Positions 8,091 to 16,431 of a stretch of DNA of 49,416 nucleotides are shown here, piece by piece (the first letter of the stretch is position 1; the number at the start of each line of letters is the position of its first letter). This DNA comes from Peptoniphilus_A hominis (GTDB taxonomy: Bacteria; Bacillota; Clostridia; Tissierellales; Peptoniphilaceae), in contig NZ_JBBMFO010000012.1 of the NCBI RefSeq assembly GCF_040096015.1, forward strand, positions 1 through 49,416. The letters run 5' to 3'. A program made the translations under genes and the position numbers. The notes under the pieces are model-generated. The model did not search any database, was not told the origin of the DNA, and worked only from the letters and a program-made list of their open reading frames with translations.

Positions 8091-10838
8091 TCACACCCTT
8101 TCATAAAATAAACCAAATTTTTTATCGTAAATTAATTTATAACCATTTAATATAAAGCTATTATCTTCATCAAAAATAATTCCAAGAGATCCCTTGAGCC
8201 AAGTTTTACTTTGCCAGCTTGCAAGATTCTTTTTGTTATATGCTTCAAGCTCTTTTATTGTATTTTCAAAAGCCTTGGGAAACTTACTTAGGACTAGAGG
8301 TAGTCTTAATGTTTCTCTGGCAATAATTTTTGCAGTTTCTGGATTATCAATATCCATAGAAAGATCCACGCCATCCCTAAAAGTTCCATAGCCCTTAGAA
8401 ACTTTTTTCATAGCTATAACTTCTATTGTGTCGTCAATGTCTCTTACCCTGGCATATCCAATTTCTTCTGTGTCAAGTGGTACTGGAGTCTCCAAAAGAC
8501 CGATAAGAGTTTTTTTACCAGTGCTATCCGGTTTCCCAAGTTTATAAGTCTTTGCCCGCTCTTCCTTATTGTTAATATTAACTTTTCTTTTAAGAGCTCT
8601 ATCCTCCATTATTTTTAACAAATCATCTGCTAAGTCAACTTCTCCGCCTTCATAAACTTTATCAACTAAGATAGAAATATCTTCTGGAATTTTTATAACT
8701 TCAGGCAAAAAGTAATCACTCATCATTAAAATATATTCGTCATAAATAGCCTTGGTCTTTTCCTCATATTCAAAAGTTTCACTTGTGCCAAGGACATAAA
8801 GTATTGGGACTTTGTAAAATTGGCTCCTATCTATATCGTGTCTTTGCAGTCTTCCAACTCTTTGTATAAGTAAATCTATTGGGCAGAGGTCGCTTATCAT
8901 TACATCAAAATCTAAATCAAGACTTTGTTCAATAACTTGAGTTCCTATTATAATTTTTCTCTTTGGTCTCTTTGCATTTTTTGAAACTAAGCTGAGTAAT
9001 AAATTTTCTCTTTCAACCCTATGCCTTGCAATGTAATTGGAGTGCAAGAGTTCAACAGAATCACTTCCAAATAATCTTTCACACTCTCTTGCAAGTTCCT
9101 GCGCATCCTTTACAGTATTTAAAATTACTCCAATTACGCCTTCCTTTTCATAAAGCTGTTTCAATAAATTTAATAAATTTTCCTTGTCTTCTCTTATGAC
9201 TTTTATCTCTTTATTTGCTATTTTTCTAAAATTATTTTGAAATTTTATCTCGTCCCCATCAGTATATGTAATCAATGGATATGCTGTAGATAAAACTTCT
9301 TTAGGTTTTTTCACTTCCTTCCACTTGAGACCGCCACCTCTCATATAGTTTTCCACAAGTTCAAGTCTCCTTTTTTTAGGAAGAGTTGCCGATAAAATTA
9401 TTACAGGAACTTTATAGGCGCCCATCCACCTAAGAGCTTCCTTTAAATACTGCATCATGTAGGTATCATAGGCATGGACCTCATCTATAACTACAACTTT
9501 TTTCGTAAAACCGAGATGCCTAAGTGCCAAGTGTTTTTGTTTTAGTGCAAGAAGTAAAAACTGGTCCACAGTACCAATAATAAAATCGTCTAAAGCAGTT
9601 TGCTTCCTTCCAGAAAACCACTCATTAATAATTACGCTGCCTTCTTCATTTTCGGGATCCACATTTTTTGCAAGACTGGTATAATTATCGTTTAATGATG
9701 CCTTGCTGTGGGCAAGCCTAATACTTGCATTTGACTCAAGGTCTCTTGACAAACTTTCAAGCCAATCTTCCACTCTTGTAAACATTCCATTTGAAGTAGC
9801 TTGAGTTGGCAGTCCAAAGAAAAGCCCACTCCTATTGGTTTTGTAAATTAATTCTTCTACAGCAACAAGAGATGCCTCTGTCTTTCCAATGCCCATTGGC
9901 GCTTCCAAAATTATAAGTCCTGGCTCCTTGGCACCCGAAATTGCATCTACAAATTTTTCTTGAATTTCATTAGGCGAGTCAAAGCCAAACCTATTTTTAA
10001 AGATTTCTCTTGTTTCAGAAAAATTATTAATAATTATTGGGTCGTTTTTATACCACTTGCTCCAGCCTTCTATAAAACGCTGGTAACTATCCTCTGGCTC
10101 AAAACTATCTATATCAAAAAGCGGAAAATAATGTTCATTACTGCTGATCCAGTCTGCCATAATTAGAAGACCAGAAAGAAGAAAGGCTCCTTCTTGAGAA
10201 ATTTTTGGAATATCTTCTATACTTTTAAACTCAGCTTCATCCATGGCATATTTAAAATTTTTTCTCTGCTCTTCGTCCCATTTTTTATGTACTTCATTTT
10301 CCTCATCTTCGTATTGGAAATAATTTGAAGCATAAGAAGATTTTTGAATGTCAATTATTCTCTTGCTGTCAATTGGCTTGCCATGGTGAGCACCAACTAT
10401 GGATGCCACATCATCGCCCACTCCATACCAAGAAAGGAGACACTCTGAACCGAGAGCGTGATGACTTTTATTAGCTGATGCTCTGTCAAAAATTTTTAAG
10501 TCATAAAATCCATTTGATTCCAATCTCTCTATTAAATAATCATCTAAATCCCTTGAATTATTGTAGCCTGGCATAGTTTGAAAGGCTGGGGAGCACTTAT
10601 GTAAATCATGCGTCAAAGCCAAAAAAATAGAGAGGTTTTTTGCAATTTCCTCTCCACTAAGATCTACTGAATTAAAGCTCAAGGAATTTATGATGAAATT
10701 TTTTTGACCAAGGCTTAAATAATGCTCCCAAAGACAACAAATTACATTTTTTGTATCTTCGAGATGCTGTTTGAGAGGCAGCCATTTAAAAAGTCCACCC
10801 TTTTCTTCTTTCTTCGCCCAAAAAAATTTATTTATCAT
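8091..10838 (-). CDS. cas3: Cas3 HD nuclease-helicase, type I-E
   Basis: Cas3 is recruited by Cascade to nick, unwind and degrade target DNA. It has 915 residues. The HD domain comes first: H25, H77-D78 in ALTHDLHK, histidines in KSHHALGSE, and the pair in GAHHGKP. The SF2 helicase follows: Walker A in LEAPMGIGKTEAS, DEVH in VVVIDEVHAYD, ILSATLP (motif III), and the arginine-finger motif in IQRVGRLQRH. In the HD motif the usual glycine of HDxGK is a histidine (HDLHK). It is the first gene of the operon. The start has a CAGGAGAA site seven bases upstream. Its own promoter and a palindrome lie just beyond. Confidence 0.97.
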   Translation of the reverse strand: MINKFFWAKKEEKGGLFKWLPLKQHLEDTKNVICCLWEHYLSLGQKNFIINSLSFNSVDLSGEEIAKNLSIFLALTHDLHKCSPAFQTMPGYNNSRDLDDYLIERLESNGFYDLKIFDRASANKSHHALGSECLLSWYGVGDDVASIVGAHHGKPIDSKRIIDIQKSSYASNYFQYEDEENEVHKKWDEEQRKNFKYAMDEAEFKSIEDIPKISQEGAFLLSGLLIMADWISSNEHYFPLFDIDSFEPEDSYQRFIEGWSKWYKNDPIIINNFSETREIFKNRFGFDSPNEIQEKFVDAISGAKEPGLIILEAPMGIGKTEASLVAVEELIYKTNRSGLFFGLPTQATSNGMFTRVEDWLESLSRDLESNASIRLAHSKASLNDNYTSLAKNVDPENEEGSVIINEWFSGRKQTALDDFIIGTVDQFLLLALKQKHLALRHLGFTKKVVVIDEVHAYDTYMMQYLKEALRWMGAYKVPVIILSATLPKKRRLELVENYMRGGGLKWKEVKKPKEVLSTAYPLITYTDGDEIKFQNNFRKIANKEIKVIREDKENLLNLLKQLYEKEGVIGVILNTVKDAQELARECERLFGSDSVELLHSNYIARHRVERENLLLSLVSKNAKRPKRKIIIGTQVIEQSLDLDFDVMISDLCPIDLLIQRVGRLQRHDIDRSQFYKVPILYVLGTSETFEYEEKTKAIYDEYILMMSDYFLPEVIKIPEDISILVDKVYEGGEVDLADDLLKIMEDRALKRKVNINNKEERAKTYKLGKPDSTGKKTLIGLLETPVPLDTEEIGYARVRDIDDTIEVIAMKKVSKGYGTFRDGVDLSMDIDNPETAKIIARETLRLPLVLSKFPKAFENTIKELEAYNKKNLASWQSKTWLKGSLGIIFDEDNSFILNGYKLIYDKKFGLFYERV

Positions 10839-10904
10839 AATATTCTCCTGATAATTTTAAAATTTTTCTCTTGCTAATATAAAAAATATATTCTCTTTAA
10901 TAAA

Positions 10905-10943
10905 ATTTTACCACTTTAACATCTTATTTCAATTGAAATAAGA
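10905..10943 (-). promoter_or_regulatory. cas operon promoter overlapped by a perfect 22-bp palindrome
   Basis: On the minus strand TTGAAA (10932-10927), a 16-nt spacer and TAAAAT (10910-10905) form a good sigma-A promoter. TGG before the -10 adds an extended -10. The palindrome at 10922-10943 has half-sites TCTTATTTCAA and TTGAAATAAGA with no mismatch. Its second half contains the whole -35 box. A homodimeric regulator binding here would compete with RNA polymerase. Which protein binds is unknown. Confidence 0.75.
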
Positions 10944-10984
10944 AATATATTTTAATTTTTATATTAAAATTTAAAATAAAAAAA

Positions 10985-11007
10985 CTCCCTACTTTTTAAG
11001 TAAGGAG
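10985..11007 (-). terminator. Rho-independent terminator after the hutD-like gene
   Basis: On the minus strand, CTCCTTACTT and AAGTAGGGAG pair with one mismatch around AAA and are followed by a U-rich tract. It ends the murB-to-hutD operon and insulates the cas promoter. Confidence 0.85.
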
Positions 11008-11025
11008 ATCATCTTCTAAATAATA

Positions 11026-11547
11026 TTAAAATTCGCAAATTATTATTTTGCCAAGGCCTTCTATGTTAATCTTTTCTTTTTCAAGATATACTGCTGAGAA
11101 TTTTTCAAATTCTTTTCCCTCTACTTTTAAGTCAGCGTCGTAATTAAAAATCACTGCGCGAGATTTTGCAAAGTATTCAAAGTTATTGATGTTAAGGGCG
11201 TACATCATTGCGTCAAGTCCCTTTTTGTAAATCAAATTGAAGTCTCTAACATCGCCAGATGATTTTGTCTCGTCATCGCCATTAAAAAATAAAACTTCAT
11301 AGGGAGCCAAGACAAATTTTTCGCCAGCTGTTTCTATATTCATGACATTATTTATTGGGGCGATGTATCTGTTAAATCCCTTGTAAGGTGTGTAGTTTGA
11401 AACTTTTTCATTGCAAGTTGCAGTGGAAATTCTAAAATCAAAGTTTTTTTCGCCAACACTTGCGCCTTCTGGATAAATAAAGACTTCTGTTGTTACTCCT
11501 GCTGACCATTTTGAATCTTTAAAGTCATCTTTTTTTATAAATTTCAT
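11026..11547 (-). CDS. HutD/Ves family cupin-like protein
   Basis: The 173 residues carry the family pattern: KWSAGVTTEVFIYPEGA near the N-terminus, FRISTATC (about 39-46), a central YKGFNRYIAPI, and FFNGDDETKS then RDFNLIYKKG in the second half. The fold is a double-stranded beta barrel. HutD sits in some histidine-utilisation operons, and Ves was reported in cold-responsive enterobacteria, but the biochemical role is not settled. No hut genes are nearby. It starts one base after fni and is the last gene of the murB operon. Confidence 0.75.
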   Translation of the reverse strand: MKFIKKDDFKDSKWSAGVTTEVFIYPEGASVGEKNFDFRISTATCNEKVSNYTPYKGFNRYIAPINNVMNIETAGEKFVLAPYEVLFFNGDDETKSSGDVRDFNLIYKKGLDAMMYALNINNFEYFAKSRAVIFNYDADLKVEGKEFEKFSAVYLEKEKINIEGLGKIIICEF

Positions 11548-12564
11548 TTAATCACCTAATAAATCCTTTAATTTTCCAGTGACTTTGTAGTCAACTTTTT
11601 TAAGTTCTTCTATATTTTTGACACCTGAAAGCATCATTAGCATCTTAGTCTTTTCGATTAGTCCTTCAATGTATTTTAATGTGTATTCATAACCGCCGTG
11701 AACAATGTAAGATAAGATTTCGCCGCTAATTGCTGTCATTGATGCTCCTGCTGCTAGGCTCTTAACTATGTCCATGGAATTTTTTACGCCCCCAGCAGAA
11801 ATTATATAGAGGTCTTTTAGCTTTAGTCTATCTGCTTCAATTAAGGATAGGGCAGTTGGTATTCCCCAAGAAAATAAATCTGATATATCTGAATTTGGAT
11901 CTCTAAGATTTTCTATTTCAAAAAAGTTTGTGCCACCGTAGCCTGATATGTCAACATATCTAACGCCAATGTCGTATAGTTTTTTTACTGTTTTTGGTGA
12001 CATGCCAAAGCCAACTTCTTTTACTATAACTGGCACTTCAGATTTTTTTACTATTTCTTCTACATTTTTAAGTATGCCACAGAAGTTTCTCTCGCCTTCA
12101 ACTTGCACAAGTTCTTGAGCAGGATTTAGGTGGATTTGAATTGCATCGGCAGACAAAAATTCTACAGCTTTTTTCGCATCTTCAACTGTAGAAAATCCAT
12201 TTAAGTTTGAAATTACAATGCCATCTTTAATTATTTCCCTTACAATTTCAAAGGATTTTCTTGAATCTTCATCTTCAAGAGCAATTGCCTGTGAGCCAAC
12301 AGCCATAGGCAAATCAAATTCCTTTGCCACATTGGCAAGATCTCTATTTATTTCCTCTGAAAGATCGCTGCCACCAGTCATGGCATTAATCATAAGTGGG
12401 AAGTTTACTTTTTTATTTAAAAAATTTACGCTTGTATCAATTTCGTCGTAATCTATTTCTGGAATAGAGTCATTATACAAAAAGATATCAGAAAAAAGTG
12501 TATCGCCAACATAAGTTGTGCGAAGAAAATTTTCTATATGCTCTGTCTTTCTATATTTCCTCAT
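11548..12564 (-). CDS. fni: Isopentenyl-diphosphate delta-isomerase, type 2
   Basis: This FMN- and NADPH-dependent enzyme interconverts IPP and DMAPP. Motifs visible: RKTEHIENFL at the N-terminus, PLMINAMTGGS (about 57-67), IQIHLNPAQELVQVEGER (substrate and metal site, about 145-162), PVIVKEVGFGMS, and DISGYGGTNF. The start is ATG 12564, six bases after a perfect AAAGGAGG. The same window encodes IspE, so precursors come from the MEP route. MEP makes both isomers, so the enzyme would balance the pool. It occupies the place after yvcK where whiA is usual in Firmicutes. Confidence 0.95.
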   Translation of the reverse strand: MRKYRKTEHIENFLRTTYVGDTLFSDIFLYNDSIPEIDYDEIDTSVNFLNKKVNFPLMINAMTGGSDLSEEINRDLANVAKEFDLPMAVGSQAIALEDEDSRKSFEIVREIIKDGIVISNLNGFSTVEDAKKAVEFLSADAIQIHLNPAQELVQVEGERNFCGILKNVEEIVKKSEVPVIVKEVGFGMSPKTVKKLYDIGVRYVDISGYGGTNFFEIENLRDPNSDISDLFSWGIPTALSLIEADRLKLKDLYIISAGGVKNSMDIVKSLAAGASMTAISGEILSYIVHGGYEYTLKYIEGLIEKTKMLMMLSGVKNIEELKKVDYKVTGKLKDLLGD

Positions 12565-12609
12565 TGCATCCTCCTTTAACAAGTAAATCATATCATTTTA
12601 TAAATTTTT

Positions 12610-13578
12610 TTACAATAAGGCTTCTTTAAAAATACTTGCTCCAATTTTATCGCCGTCATGCCTGATGAAGCCATCCTTTATGTCGATAAATTCGCCCTCT
12701 GTAAGCTTTACTTTTTTCTCCTTAAAATAAGCTCTGTCTTCATGACTTACAAAAATTGGAAGGGACTCATCCTTATTGTAATAATTTTCATAAACCTCAT
12801 GGCTTGCCCTAAAATCGTTGGCAATGACTTCGTCTATAAATTCATAATCTGTGTGTTTTAAAATTGCATCAAAGTGGTCCCGAAGGGAATAATTTTTTGT
12901 CTCCCCCTTTTGGGTCATGGCATTGGCAATGTAGATGACATGTGCCCTTGTGTCTCTTAGGGCTTCATTTATTCCTGCTATTAAAAAATTTGGAATAATA
13001 GAAGTGTAAAGGGAGCCTGGACCAATTATAACTATGTCGGCATCTAAGATTGCCTTTAATGCATCATCATTTGCCCTTGGATAATGAGGAATCATGCTCA
13101 TTTTTTCAATTCTTGTATTTAACCTATAACACATTTTGGGAATGTAGGACTCGCCAACCACCTTGTCCTTGGAGGCAAATTCTGCAACGAGATGGGTTTC
13201 GTCTAAGGTTACTGGTATGATTTTTCCTGTGACATTAAAGACGCTGCTCATTTCTATTAAAGCCCTGTCAAAAGACCCAAAAATATCTGTTAAGGCAGCG
13301 ATTAAAATATTCCCCACATTTTGATTTTTTAAGGTCCCTGAATTAAATCTGTAGTTCAAAAGTTCCTTTAGGGTTTCATCAGTATTGGATAGGGCAATTA
13401 AACATCTCCTCACATCACCTGGTGGGAGAATATTTAATTCCTTTCTGAGGATGCCGCTGCCGCCACCGTCATCGGACATGGAGACCACAGCAGAAATGTC
13501 CTTTGTGTAATTTTTTAGCCCACGCAAAATAGTGGAGATTCCCGTACCTCCACCAAGGACTGCTATCTTTTTTTCCAT
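12610..13578 (-). CDS. yvcK: YvcK/CofD-like gluconeogenesis factor
   Basis: YvcK proteins bind UDP-sugars and are needed for wall synthesis during growth on gluconeogenic carbon sources. The nucleotide-binding start KIAVLGGGTGISTILRGLK, then SMSDDGGGSGILR (about 32-44) and PPGDVRRCLIALS are family hallmarks. GPGSLYTSIIPNF (about 185-197) is conserved. The start at ATG 13578 overlaps the end of rapZ by 16 bases and gives the canonical MEKKIAVLGGGTG; any longer reading runs through rapZ out of frame. Confidence 0.95.
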   Translation of the reverse strand: MEKKIAVLGGGTGISTILRGLKNYTKDISAVVSMSDDGGGSGILRKELNILPPGDVRRCLIALSNTDETLKELLNYRFNSGTLKNQNVGNILIAALTDIFGSFDRALIEMSSVFNVTGKIIPVTLDETHLVAEFASKDKVVGESYIPKMCYRLNTRIEKMSMIPHYPRANDDALKAILDADIVIIGPGSLYTSIIPNFLIAGINEALRDTRAHVIYIANAMTQKGETKNYSLRDHFDAILKHTDYEFIDEVIANDFRASHEVYENYYNKDESLPIFVSHEDRAYFKEKKVKLTEGEFIDIKDGFIRHDGDKIGASIFKEALL

Positions 13579-14429
13579 AAATTTTTCTCCATATCTCTGT
13601 GAGTGACATAAGTTGACTTGTATTCTTCTTTTAGAAGTCTGCCAATCTCTTCGGCAATAGTCACTGACCTGTGAAAACCACCAGTGCAACCAATGCCAAT
13701 AGTCAAAACTCTCTTTTGCTCTGCCATATAATTGGGAATCAAAAATTCAAGTAAATCAATGGTTTTGTCAATAAAGGTCTTTGTCACATCCCACTTCATC
13801 ACATAATTTTTGACTTCTTCAGTCTTTCCATTTAAATCTTTGAGCTCCTTGATATAAAAAGGGTTTGGCAAAAATCTAACATCAAAGACTAGGTCGGCAT
13901 CCATTAAAATTCCGCTCTTGTAACCAAAACTTGTCACTTCAATGGCAAAATTGTCCTTCTCATCATAGGAGACAAAGGCCATAAGTTGGGTCCTCAAATT
14001 TTTTGTGGAAAGTCCACTTGTGTCAATGACAAAATCAGCATTGTCCTTTACCTTAGATAGGGTCTCTTCCTCAAACTTGTAGCCCTCAACTATGGAAGAA
14101 TTCATTGGGTGAGGGCGTCTTAGCTCCTTATACCTTGCCACAATAGTTTCCATGTCGGCGTAGAGAAATAAAAGTCTTGTCTTTACATTCATTCCCTTTA
14201 AATCTTCATAGCTAGAGAAAAAGGAATTGAAAAACTCGCCACTTCTTAAGTCTACAACTACGGCAACCTTGTCAAAATTTTTGCTCTTGGCATCAAGTGC
14301 CATCTCACAAAATTTTGGAAGAAGAGCTGGCGCAAGATTATCCATGGCATAATAGCCCAAGTCTTCAAAAACATCTAGGGCATAGGACTTGCCTGATCCA
14401 CTCATTCCAGTAATAATTATAAGTTCCAT
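13563..14429 (-). CDS. rapZ: RapZ/YvcJ family RNase adapter and nucleotide-binding protein
   Basis: RapZ binds ATP/GTP and, in enterobacteria, presents a small RNA to RNase E. In Firmicutes the YvcJ homologue affects competence and wall functions. The Walker A motif GMSGSGKS is at residues 8-15, followed by LGYYAMDNLAPALLP. The C-terminal GIGCTGGFHRSVTIAEE is the conserved metabolite-binding region. 288 residues is the normal length. It begins 12 bases after murB and overlaps yvcK, the usual order. Confidence 0.94.
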   Translation of the reverse strand: MELIIITGMSGSGKSYALDVFEDLGYYAMDNLAPALLPKFCEMALDAKSKNFDKVAVVVDLRSGEFFNSFFSSYEDLKGMNVKTRLLFLYADMETIVARYKELRRPHPMNSSIVEGYKFEEETLSKVKDNADFVIDTSGLSTKNLRTQLMAFVSYDEKDNFAIEVTSFGYKSGILMDADLVFDVRFLPNPFYIKELKDLNGKTEEVKNYVMKWDVTKTFIDKTIDLLEFLIPNYMAEQKRVLTIGIGCTGGFHRSVTIAEEIGRLLKEEYKSTYVTHRDMEKNLWKKR

Positions 14430-14441
14430 AAAATCACCAAA

Positions 14442-15335
14442 TTAATCTCCAATAATTTTAACTTCTCTCTCCAAATTTACGCCAAACTTGTCATGGACAA
14501 CCTTTTGCACAATCTCAATAGTTTCAAGGACGTCACTTGCAGTTGCCTTATTTTTATTTACAACAAAGCCGCAGTGTTTCTCGCTAATGCCTGCCCCCTT
14601 GTGAGTAAAGCCCCTAAGACCTGAGTCGTCAATTAATTTGCCGGCAAAATATCCAGTGGGCCTCTTAAAGGTAGAGCCAGCAGAAGGCATATCGAGAGGT
14701 TGCTTTTCAGCTCGTCTTCGGTCAAATTCCTCGTACTTTTCCCTTATTTCATCCTTATTTCCTTGACTTAAAGAAAAAGTCGCGCCAAGGACAATTAAAT
14801 CCCTCTCTTGCACAAGAGAATGTCTGTAAGAAAAATTCATATCTTGGCAGGGCACTTCTATCACTTCATAATTTTCGTCTAAAAGTCTCACGCTCTTAAT
14901 GACATTTTTCATCTCTCCATCATAGGCACCAGCATTCATGACAACACCGCCGCCAAGAGAACCTGGTATGCCGTGGGCAAACTCAAGTCCAGTAAGAGAA
15001 TTTTCCATGGCAAACTCGCTGATCTTCTTTAGGCTGGCACCTGCTCCTCCATAAATTTCTGTGTCAGAGATTTTTTTCACTTCATTTAATTTATTTTTAA
15101 GCTTAATAATAATTCCATCAAAGCCCCTATCCCTCACAATAATATTTGTGCAATTGCCAAGGATATAAAAATTGTAATTATTTTCTTTAATTTCTTTTAA
15201 AATTTCAATGAGAGACTCCTCGTCCTTAGGTTTTATGAGAAGCTTAGCCGGTCCACCTACGCAAAAAGAAGTGTGGTTTGTCATGGGCTCGTCATAAAAA
15301 AAATCTCCCAAATTTTCATTTATATTAAATTTCAT
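14442..15335 (-). CDS. murB: UDP-N-acetylenolpyruvoylglucosamine reductase MurB
   Basis: This FAD enzyme reduces UDP-GlcNAc-enolpyruvate to UDP-MurNAc for peptidoglycan. Motifs: NHTSFCVGGPAKLLIKP (about 20-36), NCTNIIVRDRG, GLEFAHGIPGSLGGGVVMNAG (about 116-136), the short-type SYRHS region, and PSAGSTFKRP with GFVVNKNKATASD near the C-terminus. Length 297 fits type IIa MurB. A GAGGTG site precedes ATG. It leads the operon murB-rapZ-yvcK-fni-hutD-like. Confidence 0.96.
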   Translation of the reverse strand: MKFNINENLGDFFYDEPMTNHTSFCVGGPAKLLIKPKDEESLIEILKEIKENNYNFYILGNCTNIIVRDRGFDGIIIKLKNKLNEVKKISDTEIYGGAGASLKKISEFAMENSLTGLEFAHGIPGSLGGGVVMNAGAYDGEMKNVIKSVRLLDENYEVIEVPCQDMNFSYRHSLVQERDLIVLGATFSLSQGNKDEIREKYEEFDRRRAEKQPLDMPSAGSTFKRPTGYFAGKLIDDSGLRGFTHKGAGISEKHCGFVVNKNKATASDVLETIEIVQKVVHDKFGVNLEREVKIIGD

Positions 15336-15362
15336 ATAACACCTCGAAATATTATTACCATA

Positions 15363-15391
15363 ATTATATCATTAAAGAGAATAAATATTAA
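15363..15391 (-). promoter_or_regulatory. Promoter of the murB operon
   Basis: On the minus strand TTAATA (15391-15386), exactly 17 nt, then TATAAT (15368-15363), with TGA directly before it as an extended -10. It lies 28 bases upstream of the murB start. Confidence 0.7.
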
Positions 15392-15423
15392 CTTCTCTAT
15401 TATTTAAAAAAATATAATAAAAA

Positions 15424-15454
15424 AACTCCATTCTCTTAGTAAAAGAATAGAGTT
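15424..15454 (-). terminator. Terminator after the MerR-type regulator gene
   Basis: On the minus strand AACTCTATTCT pairs with AGAATGGAGTT (one U-G wobble) and is followed by a run of seven T. Confidence 0.85.
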
Positions 15455-15470
15455 TAATGTACTTTTAAAT

Positions 15471-16331
15471 TTAATTTTCCTTAAAATTCACTTGTCTTAA
15501 AAACTTTTCATTGCTTTCTAAAAGTTTATTGTAATAGTCATCATAGGCTGGGCTCATTTTTCTAATTAGTGGTAAGGCCACTTCGTAATAGTTATTTTTT
15601 ATCATATAATTTTTTATCTTGTCCTTAATCGTTTTTAGTGGGCTATTTTTATACTCATGGCTTTCTAAAAATTTTTCATAGGCTTTTATATTATTTTCAT
15701 TTTCCCTTAGCCAGTCTTCAAAATTATAAGCCGCCTTGATTTTTTCACTGTTTATTTTTTCCAAGTCTTCATTTTTAAAATCACTAGTCAAATTTTCTAT
15801 ATAACTCTTTTCCTCTTCTGTAAAATCAATTTCGGGAAGACTGTCCAAAAAATTTACATATTCATTAAAGGCTTCTTCTTCATCTTCTTTTAATTTTTCT
15901 TTTAAAAAGGGTTTATAAGTCATAAAGAAAGCTTGACCAAAATATCCTGGGAAAATTCTTGTAAGTTTCTCGTAAATGCTCTCTTCCTTTTCCAAAGTAT
16001 TTAATTCATCAGTGATTTCCTTTAAATCATCGCCCCTAACTATTCTTTCAAGCAAATTCTTTTTATTTTTTTCTAGTTCAATTTTATAGTCTCGGTCTCT
16101 TAAAATTTTTCCAATTTTCTTGTTATTAGAATCTAAAATATTTTTAATTTCACTTATACTTAGTCCAAGTCTTCTATAAAGGGAAATTTTTATAAGTCTA
16201 TTAAGGTCTTCTTCTGAATAATTTCTGTAATTATTTTCCTCAAAGGCAGGCGATATCAGTTTCTTCTCTTCATAATATAAAATTGCCTTCCGCCTAAGTC
16301 CAGTAATTTTTTCCACTTCGCTTCTCTTCAT
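15471..16331 (-). CDS. MerR family transcriptional regulator with a long C-terminal domain
   Basis: The N-terminal 70 residues form a MerR winged helix: KRSEVEKITGLRRKAILYYEEKKLISPAF, then NYRNYSEEDLNRL and LGLSISEIKNIL. A coiled coil follows to about residue 115. The remaining 170 residues are helical and acidic. I do not recognise an effector domain in them; no cysteine cluster for metal binding is visible. It probably acts on its own promoter and may act on neighbours. A strong GGAGGTG site precedes ATG. Monocistronic, between two terminators. Confidence 0.85.
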   Translation of the reverse strand: MKRSEVEKITGLRRKAILYYEEKKLISPAFEENNYRNYSEEDLNRLIKISLYRRLGLSISEIKNILDSNNKKIGKILRDRDYKIELEKNKKNLLERIVRGDDLKEITDELNTLEKEESIYEKLTRIFPGYFGQAFFMTYKPFLKEKLKEDEEEAFNEYVNFLDSLPEIDFTEEEKSYIENLTSDFKNEDLEKINSEKIKAAYNFEDWLRENENNIKAYEKFLESHEYKNSPLKTIKDKIKNYMIKNNYYEVALPLIRKMSPAYDDYYNKLLESNEKFLRQVNFKEN

Positions 16332-16348
16332 AATTCACCTCCACTGAT

Positions 16349-16379
16349 AGTCTAAGCCTGTCCCTTGGGTTCAAGTCAA
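16349..16379 (-). promoter_or_regulatory. Promoter of the MerR gene with 19-nt spacer
   Basis: TTGACT (16379-16374) and TAGACT (16354-16349) are 19 nt apart on the minus strand. A 19- or 20-nt spacer is the known signature of promoters that MerR proteins untwist. The spacer contains CCCAAGGG in its centre, a short imperfect dyad. Confidence 0.55.
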
Positions 16380-16397
16380 TATAAGTTTATAAAAAAA

Positions 16398-16417
16398 AGA
16401 TACCCCAAAGGGTATCT
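16398..16417 (-). terminator. Terminator after ferritin
   Basis: A perfect 8-bp stem, AGATACCC with GGGTATCT around a four-base loop, is followed on the minus strand by a T-run. Confidence 0.92.
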
Positions 16418-16431
16418 CAATTTCATAGTTC

